The notes under the pieces were generated by a model, which did not search any database, was not told the origin of the DNA, and saw only the letters and a program-made list of their open reading frames with translations. From assembly GCA_964631745.1 (NCBI GenBank), contig CAZVWV010000066.1:1-19957 (forward strand): 19,957 bases of DNA. The letters are read 5' to 3'. Positions 15,482 through 19,957 of this stretch are shown one piece after another; position 1 is the first letter of the stretch, and the number at the start of each line of letters is the position of its first letter. Source of the stretch: CAZVWV01 sp964631745. GTDB taxonomy: Bacteria; Bdellovibrionota_C; UBA2361; JBGSMV01. Made by a program: the position numbers and the translations under genes.

Positions 15482-16417
15482 CTACTTTGGACTCTCCGAG
15501 TTAAAGTGCGCTCCTATTAAAATTGTTCCAAGCACCAAATTAGACTTAATCACGCCTTTGGCGTTGAATTTAATTAATCTCTGATTATCAACTTCACCGT
15601 TTGCGTATACAAAAGCGTAGAAATTTTTCTGGTCAGGTGTGAGCATAGTGTGTCCCTGACCAACGCGAGTGATGTTCGCCAGTGCCGCTTCGCACTTCGC
15701 CACGCCTTTTAGACTAAGCTTACAAACGCTAACTTCAGTCTGCGCCATGTTTGATGCCAGACAGACAAAGTTCTTGCGCGATGCATTTGGCTTAAGATGA
15801 TCACAACGAACAGGGCTTCCAGCCCCGTCTAACACCTCGCTAATACGAACATTTCCCCCGTTCGTCTTAAATCTTAGCAGTCGCCGTTGTGTCGAATCGA
15901 TTTCGGGTTTTGCTAACAAATAATAGAATCCGTTAAATTCTGTAATCGCGCCCGGTAACGGCTCCAGATCTAAAGTTGAGAGATCTCTGACAAGCGTAGT
16001 AACCCCTGTTTTTGGAGCGATTTTATACAGCCCGGCTGTGCCTGCGCCACTATCGTAAAATATTCCGAAGAGCTTATTGCCTTTAAAAAATAGAGCCCGT
16101 ACAGAATCGTTGCGATCTAAATCGATATGCGTTAGAGATTTTGTTTTGAGGGTGGAGATATAAAGCGCGTTTTCAGAGGAGCCCCCTGGGACCACCACAT
16201 AATACAACTTTCCTCCCTTCTGCGCGGTAGCGCCAAGATTAAAAGCTGAGTAAGCCTCGTTTGTGATAGGTGTGAGCTCTGCAGTTTTTCTATTTACCTG
16301 ATAAACGATACCATTCGTATCCAGACCGGCGATATCGCTTTGAGCCTCGCTCAAAGAAGGAGACAATTCGAAGATGAGGATCAAAAAGCAAACCAGAAAT
16401 TCTAAAGTGTTTTTCAT
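15482..16417 (-). CDS. Exported beta-propeller-like protein of unknown function
   Basis: A 311-residue protein. The signal peptide (1-25) ends in SLSEA-QS. The mature part has repeated blade-like units: a short strand, Gly turn and strand, as in GLDTNGIVYQVNRKTAELTPI, KLYYVVVPGGS, LYISTLKTKSLTHIDL, KLFGIFYDSG, LYKIAPKTGVTTLV and YYLLAKPE. This is the texture of a six- or seven-bladed propeller, usually a binding scaffold. Three cysteines occur near residues 205-240. No catalytic motif is visible. ATG start at 16417 follows a TATACT box by only 6 bases, so the mRNA may be leaderless. It converges on the previous gene with a 3-base gap. Confidence 0.75.
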   Translation of the reverse strand: MKNTLEFLVCFLILIFELSPSLSEAQSDIAGLDTNGIVYQVNRKTAELTPITNEAYSAFNLGATAQKGGKLYYVVVPGGSSENALYISTLKTKSLTHIDLDRNDSVRALFFKGNKLFGIFYDSGAGTAGLYKIAPKTGVTTLVRDLSTLDLEPLPGAITEFNGFYYLLAKPEIDSTQRRLLRFKTNGGNVRISEVLDGAGSPVRCDHLKPNASRKNFVCLASNMAQTEVSVCKLSLKGVAKCEAALANITRVGQGHTMLTPDQKNFYAFVYANGEVDNQRLIKFNAKGVIKSNLVLGTILIGAHFNSESPK

Positions 16418-16423
16418 AGCGAT

Positions 16424-16452
16424 AGTATAAAAGAGAAATCCGATTGCAAAAA
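16424..16452 (-). promoter_or_regulatory. Putative promoter giving a leaderless transcript
   Basis: On the minus strand, TTTTTG (16452-16447) and TATACT (16429-16424) are separated by 17 bases. The ATG follows the -10 box by 6 bases, where transcription would normally start. The -10 is good, the -35 weak. No Shine-Dalgarno could fit. Confidence 0.4.
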
Positions 16453-16472
16453 GATGGGATTCGCTCGTACTA

Positions 16473-17249
16473 TTAAGCCGCCAAACTAGTGCCGCGCTGA
16501 AACCTTAGTTTGTTCTCAAGCGGGACAAAGATTACGCGATCTAGAAATAATCCGATCGCTAAAATCACGAACATAACTCCAAGCACCTGGTCCATTGCGT
16601 GAAGTTCTCTGCCAAAATGAAGTAGCTGCCCAAGTCCAAGATTCCCCATTACGGATACATAGATTTCAGCCGCCATCAAGGAACGCCAAGCAAAAGCCCA
16701 GCCCTGTTTCATCCCCGAAAAAAGCTGTGGGAGTGCGGCGGGAAAGACAATGAAGAAAGTCGTGTGAAATCGATTGGAGCCCATGGTGCGCGCCAATTCG
16801 ATGAAGCTGCGAGGCACATTTCTAAAACTGCTCTCGGCAGCCAGAGTGATTGAACCTACCGATCCCATCACTACCACAAAAAGCATGGCACCCTCGCTCT
16901 GACCAAGCGCCAAGAGTGCAAATGGCACCCAACAAACGCTTGGTAGCGCCTGGGCTGAGAGCGCCAGCAAACCTAAGGAGCTCGAAAGTGTGCGTGAGCG
17001 CCAACACATCCATCCCATGGGAAGTCCGATCAGGATTGAGATCAAATATCCCAGCACGAGTCGTTTCATGGTTACAACGATGGCGGTAATGATGGAATTA
17101 TCGCTCAAAGCCTGAACAAGATAGGCTACGACCTCTTGCGGAGCCGGAAGCAATAACGGAGAAACAAGTCTAAGTGAGGCAGCTTCATACCACACCATTA
17201 CTAGGCTAACGAAAAATAGGGCTGGAATTAGGAAGCGCCTCAGTTTCAT
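16473..17249 (-). CDS. ABC importer permease, SsuC/TauC-like
   Basis: A 258-residue inner-membrane permease of the nitrate/sulfonate/taurine (SsuC/TauC/NrtB) branch. There are about six transmembrane helices, and a cytoplasmic EAA-type loop, ELARTMGSNRFHTTFFIVFP, which docks onto the ATPase. The N-terminal LLLPAPQEVVAYL motif is typical of the branch. Its ATG overlaps the stop of the ATPase gene (ATGA), showing translational coupling. It completes a binding protein-ATPase-permease set. Substrate is not determinable from this subunit; no sulfonate monooxygenase or nitrate reductase is nearby. Confidence 0.9.
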   Translation of the reverse strand: MKLRRFLIPALFFVSLVMVWYEAASLRLVSPLLLPAPQEVVAYLVQALSDNSIITAIVVTMKRLVLGYLISILIGLPMGWMCWRSRTLSSSLGLLALSAQALPSVCWVPFALLALGQSEGAMLFVVVMGSVGSITLAAESSFRNVPRSFIELARTMGSNRFHTTFFIVFPAALPQLFSGMKQGWAFAWRSLMAAEIYVSVMGNLGLGQLLHFGRELHAMDQVLGVMFVILAIGLFLDRVIFVPLENKLRFQRGTSLAA

Positions 17250-18058
17250 GTGTGGCTCCTCAAAGCGGCGTTGATTTCTGAGGCAACTTCGGCAAGCTCG
17301 GCGTTGTTTATATCACGCGGCCTGCGTAAGCCAATTCTAAAATCCGCACAGACTCGACCTGGATGGGAAGAAAACACCAGCACGCGATCACCAAGGCAGG
17401 CTGCTTCACGCACATTGTGCGTCACTAACACTATAGTCTTTCCGCATGCGGCCCATATCTCTTGCAGATCCGAGTAGAGCTGTTCGCGAGTAAGCGCGTC
17501 CAAGGCCGCAAAGGGTTCATCCATTAGCAACATGCGTGGGCTCGGGGCCAGCGCGCGTGCCAACGCTACTCGCTGCTTCATGCCACCAGAAAGCTGATGA
17601 ACTCTGTGTTTGGCAAAATTCTTAAGCCCCACAAGCTCAAGGTGTTTCTCGGCGATTTCCCGAACTTCAGTGCGGGAGAGTCCTGCTTTCAGGCGCAGTC
17701 CAAATTCGATATTCTGGAGGGCGTTAAGCCAAGGGAAGAGAGTCGCTTCCTGAAACATGACCATGCGATCAGGGCCCGGAGATTTAATGGGAACACCATC
17801 TACAAAAATCTCTCCTTTGGTAGGTTTCTCAAGTCCAGCAATTAAACGAAGTAAGGTGGTTTTGCCGCAGCCGCTTGCACCCACTAAGCCTACGAAGCTC
17901 CCGCTTGAGATCTCTAATGAGATCTCCTGAAGCGCTAGGGTGCTCTGATACCCTGCGCCGAACTGTTTAGAGACATTCTTGATTAGAAGTTTGGGCTGTG
18001 CCTCCGACAGGATTTCAGTTGCAAGTACTGTGTTACTTCGTTTCATGCATCTGCTCAT
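17246..18058 (-). CDS. ABC importer ATPase, SsuB/TauB-like
   Basis: A 270-residue ATPase. Walker A GASGCGKTT (60-68), FQEATLFPW around the Q-loop (102-110, typical of SsuB/TauB/NrtC), signature LSGGM (156-160), Walker B MLLMDEP (176-182), D-loop ALDALT and switch histidine in VLVTHN. It would drive import of a small anion such as a sulfonate, taurine or nitrate, or of a thiamine precursor. Alternative start at Met5 (18046) is possible; residues 1-22 are not conserved in the family. Its end overlaps the permease start by 4 bases; the binding-protein gene ends 85 bases upstream. Confidence 0.92.
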   Translation of the reverse strand: MSRCMKRSNTVLATEILSEAQPKLLIKNVSKQFGAGYQSTLALQEISLEISSGSFVGLVGASGCGKTTLLRLIAGLEKPTKGEIFVDGVPIKSPGPDRMVMFQEATLFPWLNALQNIEFGLRLKAGLSRTEVREIAEKHLELVGLKNFAKHRVHQLSGGMKQRVALARALAPSPRMLLMDEPFAALDALTREQLYSDLQEIWAACGKTIVLVTHNVREAACLGDRVLVFSSHPGRVCADFRIGLRRPRDINNAELAEVASEINAALRSHT

Positions 18059-18136
18059 TAAGTGATGGCAATTTCAGTCCGCCTTCGCTCACCACTCCGA
18101 TCATCGGCAATGGTTTCAATGAGCTACGGCGAGACG

Positions 18137-18180
18137 TAATTGCTCAATGGAGGGCTTCGCCCCTACTTTCTGAGCAATTA
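18137..18180. repeat. Palindromic repeat overlapping the end of the binding-protein gene
   Basis: Perfect 10-bp inverted arms TAATTGCTCA (18137-18146) and TGAGCAATTA (18171-18180) enclose 24 bases with an inner GGGC-TTC-GCCC stem (18152-18162). The stop codon of the binding-protein gene is in one arm. It shares the core GGCTTCGCCC with the contig-end repeats but is otherwise different. It may act as a REP-like mRNA-stabilising structure between the first and second importer genes. Confidence 0.75.
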
Positions 18181-19190
18181 AGGATCTTTGAGATTTCAGC
18201 CACCTCTTTAAGAAATCCTACCCGTTTTGCGGAGCTAAGAAAGAGATCTAGGTCACTTTTCGTGAGATCTTTAGAAAATTTCATCCGAGACCAGGCCTGA
18301 TTTACGATTTCAGGCTCAATTGCTCGGGATGTTTCGGCTTTAAGCTCGTTACTAATATCTAGTTTGGCTTGGTTGGGATGTTCCGTCACCCAAACCGTGA
18401 GATCTGAATGCACCTTTAAGAAGGCGGATACTAAATCGGCGTTGCTCGCCAGCAGCTTAGTGCTGGCGACCAGCACAGTTGTTATGGAGCTATCGTCGCG
18501 AACAAAGATCTTAGCGCCTGCTTCACGCTCCAATCTACTTACCCAAGGCTCGACTGTCCAAGCGCCATCCAACTGTTTAGAGCTAAACAATGTGAGTAAT
18601 TCAGGATTCTCGGCAGCAATAATTTGCACATCCCCGCCGCCGATACTGATATTAAACCCATGGTCTAAGAACCATGTGCGTGCGGCTACGTCTTGGGTGT
18701 TTCCAAGATGTGGTGTGCCGATTCTACGACCGCGAAAATCGTTCAGTGTACGTATCTCTGCATTCCCCTGGACCACAAGGGCAGAGCCGCCAAACGTTGC
18801 GCCAGCCAGGATGCAAAGCTCCTCACCCTTACTTCGCACAAAGGCATTAATAGCCGGATTCGGCCCTACGTAAGCCAAATCTATGGAGCCAGCTAGCAGC
18901 GCCTCCATGGCTTGCGGACCGGCGTTGTAAGTGTACCACTCGACTTTAATGTTGTTACCAAGTTGAGCTTCGAAGTCGGCCGGACTATTTCTCCACCTCG
19001 CATGTGCTTCCAAAGCGACCGCATGCGTGAGATTTGGGAAATGCCCAATTCGTAAGGTTCTTAATGATTTCGTGGGAAGCGCCGTGTTCGTGGGAAGTGC
19101 AGTGGATGATTCTTCAGCTAATAAGCTTGCGGCGCATATCTGCAAAAACAATACTGAACACAAGATTTGAATTAACTTACGCAAGCCCAT
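18144..19190 (-). CDS. ABC importer substrate-binding protein, SsuA/TauA-like
   Basis: A 348-residue periplasmic binding protein from the chosen ATG. The signal peptide (MGLRKLIQILCSVLFLQICA..., 1-25) fits this ATG; the frame extends upstream to a TTG at 19226, but that would bury the signal peptide behind 12 residues. The mature domain has LRIGHFPNLTHAVALEAHA and AGPQAMEALLAGSIDLAYVG, the lobe-1 signatures of NMT1/SsuA-type proteins, and GTPHLGNTQDVAARTWF in the hinge region. It would capture a small organic or inorganic anion and hand it to the permease. The last 11 residues (NCSESRGEALH) and the stop are encoded by the palindromic repeat at 18137-18180, so the native C-terminus has probably been replaced. 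Confidence 0.88.
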   Translation of the reverse strand: MGLRKLIQILCSVLFLQICAASLLAEESSTALPTNTALPTKSLRTLRIGHFPNLTHAVALEAHARWRNSPADFEAQLGNNIKVEWYTYNAGPQAMEALLAGSIDLAYVGPNPAINAFVRSKGEELCILAGATFGGSALVVQGNAEIRTLNDFRGRRIGTPHLGNTQDVAARTWFLDHGFNISIGGGDVQIIAAENPELLTLFSSKQLDGAWTVEPWVSRLEREAGAKIFVRDDSSITTVLVASTKLLASNADLVSAFLKVHSDLTVWVTEHPNQAKLDISNELKAETSRAIEPEIVNQAWSRMKFSKDLTKSDLDLFLSSAKRVGFLKEVAEISKILNCSESRGEALH

Positions 19191-19279
19191 GGCGCTCACG
19201 ATACTTCTGCGCGCCCATAAAGGCAATCTGTTACCGGTGTGCTTTCATCACCGTCTTAGGCACTAATTGAAATTAATAG

Positions 19280-19645
19280 TCACGGAAAACGAAACTTGCG
19301 AAGTCCCTCGACTACACATAACACCGAGAGTATTCCAAAAGTTCTGAAACCTAATTCTAATAATATCGAGATTACCCCGGCGGATACCCCCATCAAGCCA
19401 AAGAAAGCTAGACTGATGAGAGACGATACGAATGCCACACAAAACCAGAAGGCGGATTCACTCATGCGGTTCAGCAGAAGGTCGATTAACTCCAACGAGA
19501 AAGGCTGCTTGTACATCTTGGCCACCTGAGCGTGACTGCGCCTTTGGGAGGCCATCAGCGCCATACGCCTGGCTCGAATCACCGAACTACCCGATTGAAA
19601 ATTAACAACTTTTCTAAGGGTCTTTGCCATATAACTAACCAGCAT
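19280..19645 (-). CDS. Small membrane protein of unknown function
   Basis: A 121-residue protein I do not recognise. The N-terminal half is basic and polar (many Arg, with ARRMALMASQRR), likely cytoplasmic. Two hydrophobic segments follow: WFCVAFVSSLISLAFFGLMG (about 67-86) and the stretch from VSAGVISILLELGF to GILSVLCVV (about 87-112). The ATG at 19645 has GAGG 11 bases upstream; Met6 (19630) is an alternative start. It is co-directional with the importer genes, 89 bases ahead of the binding protein, and may be the first gene of that unit or independent. Confidence 0.55.
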   Translation of the reverse strand: MLVSYMAKTLRKVVNFQSGSSVIRARRMALMASQRRSHAQVAKMYKQPFSLELIDLLLNRMSESAFWFCVAFVSSLISLAFFGLMGVSAGVISILLELGFRTFGILSVLCVVEGLRKFRFP

Positions 19646-19722
19646 GATTTACGGTGCCTCGCGCAAGTATCTCGATTACTTGTTTTATTGGGATGCGCGG
19701 CTAGTGATACAGCGTTGCGCAA

Positions 19723-19738
19723 TGGAATGAGCATTCCA
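19723..19738. promoter_or_regulatory. Perfect palindrome, possible operator
   Basis: TGGAATG-AG-CATTCCA lies about 80 bases upstream of the leftward membrane-protein gene. The 7-base arms and short centre suit a dimeric regulator. No promoter boxes were assigned around it. Confidence 0.35.
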
Positions 19739-19841
19739 AACGGTAGGTCCGGACAAGAATAAGCAGCCAAGAAAGGTTTCAGGGCTTCTGCTCAAGAACT
19801 CCGGGTACAGTGCCAGTCCGCCTCGCGGCAATAATATTATG

Positions 19842-19890
19842 GAGCGCAGGCGATTCCTCGCCCCTGCCGGTGCCGAGAAGTGGCACTAAG
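19842..19890 (-). repeat. Dispersed hairpin repeat, truncated inverted copy C
   Basis: Read on the minus strand it gives TTAGTGCCACT, then CCGGCAGGGGCGAGG and ATCGCCTGCGCTCC, matching the second half of copies A and B. The GGTGGTGGCT half is absent. The stem is imperfect, with a 2-base bulge. It lies 3 bases from direct copy D. Confidence 0.6.
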
Positions 19891-19893
19891 TCT

Positions 19894-19957
19894 TAGGCCG
19901 ATAGGCAGCACCAGGTGCGAACAGGTGGTGGCTTCGCCCTCAACTGTAGTGCCACTA
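19894..19957 (+). repeat. Dispersed hairpin repeat, copy D (right contig end, cut off)
   Basis: 64 bases matching bases 1-64 in the same orientation with three substitutions; the last 36 bases are identical. The window stops in the middle of the element, before the GC-rich hairpin seen in copies A and B. Confidence 0.9.

Larger units (their letters stand above)
19646..19893. other. Non-coding right end of contig
   Basis: About 250 bases without a credible gene. It contains the inverted repeats CAAGTA-N7-TACTTG (19664-19682) and TGGAATG-AG-CATTCCA (19723-19738) upstream of the small membrane protein, and the inverted repeat copy C at its end. Confidence 0.55.

Noticed and set aside
18144..19226. 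TTG start at 19226 for the binding protein
   Set aside because: It would place 12 extra residues, three of them Trp or Arg rich, before a normal signal peptide; ATG at 19190 begins it directly.
19532..19770. Small reading frames on both strands at the right end
   Set aside because: They overlap each other or the membrane-protein gene and show neither signal peptide nor recognisable motif.
1..19957. Circular replicon suggested by the matching ends
   Set aside because: The two 64-base ends differ at three positions, more than expected for an assembly overlap, and other partial copies of the repeat occur inside the window. No replication or mobilisation gene is present.

Overview
The window looks like one complete assembly contig from an uncultured Gram-negative bacterium. 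The Gram-negative reading rests on an O-antigen-type ABC exporter, two lipobox proteins, several Sec-type signal peptides and a periplasmic-binding-protein ABC importer. Base composition is roughly balanced and most genes lack a clear Shine-Dalgarno sequence. A run of 10 N (8566-8575) shows it is scaffolded. The first 64 and last 64 bases are near-identical copies of a dispersed repeat (3 mismatches), so the assembly probably stopped at that repeat on both sides. I cannot place the lineage; a deltaproteobacterial-grade group is only a guess.

Layout. (1) 102-7103, minus strand: a tight polysaccharide operon in the order hpt (hypoxanthine phosphoribosyltransferase), wzt, wzm, two GT4 glycosyltransferases, and a GT-C membrane glycosyltransferase with a discoidin-like C-terminal domain. 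The ABC pair would export a surface polysaccharide that the GT4 enzymes help assemble. (2) 7144-7356: a 213-bp element with about 20-bp terminal inverted repeats starting GTAAC, a degenerate 8-bp target duplication and strong internal hairpins. It is best read as an IS66-like MITE between hpt and the next gene. (3) 7382-8855, plus strand: a small DUF4177-like lipoprotein overlapping an M48 metalloprotease lipoprotein whose C-terminal SH3-like part lies in another frame because of the N gap. (4) 8879-10687, minus: a 602-aa exported helical-repeat protein of unknown function. (5) 10688-11045: a divergent intergenic region with two sets of short tandem repeats, followed by an RhlE-type DEAD-box helicase (plus). 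(6) 12467-13387, minus: a homologue of actinobacterial proteins labelled 3-methyladenine DNA glycosylase. (7) 13460-16417: three exported proteins of unknown function. (8) 16473-19645, minus: a small membrane protein followed by an SsuABC/TauABC-like importer (binding protein, ATPase, permease). (9) 19646-19957: no convincing gene; it holds palindromes and a head-to-head pair of repeat copies at the contig end.

The most notable non-coding features are the MITE-like element, the contig-bounding repeat with a compensatorily varying hairpin, a second palindromic repeat that encodes the C-terminus and stop codon of the importer's binding protein, and the tandem repeats in the helicase leader. I found no CRISPR array, tRNA, rRNA, prophage or transposase gene, and no clear sign of a wholly new multi-gene system.
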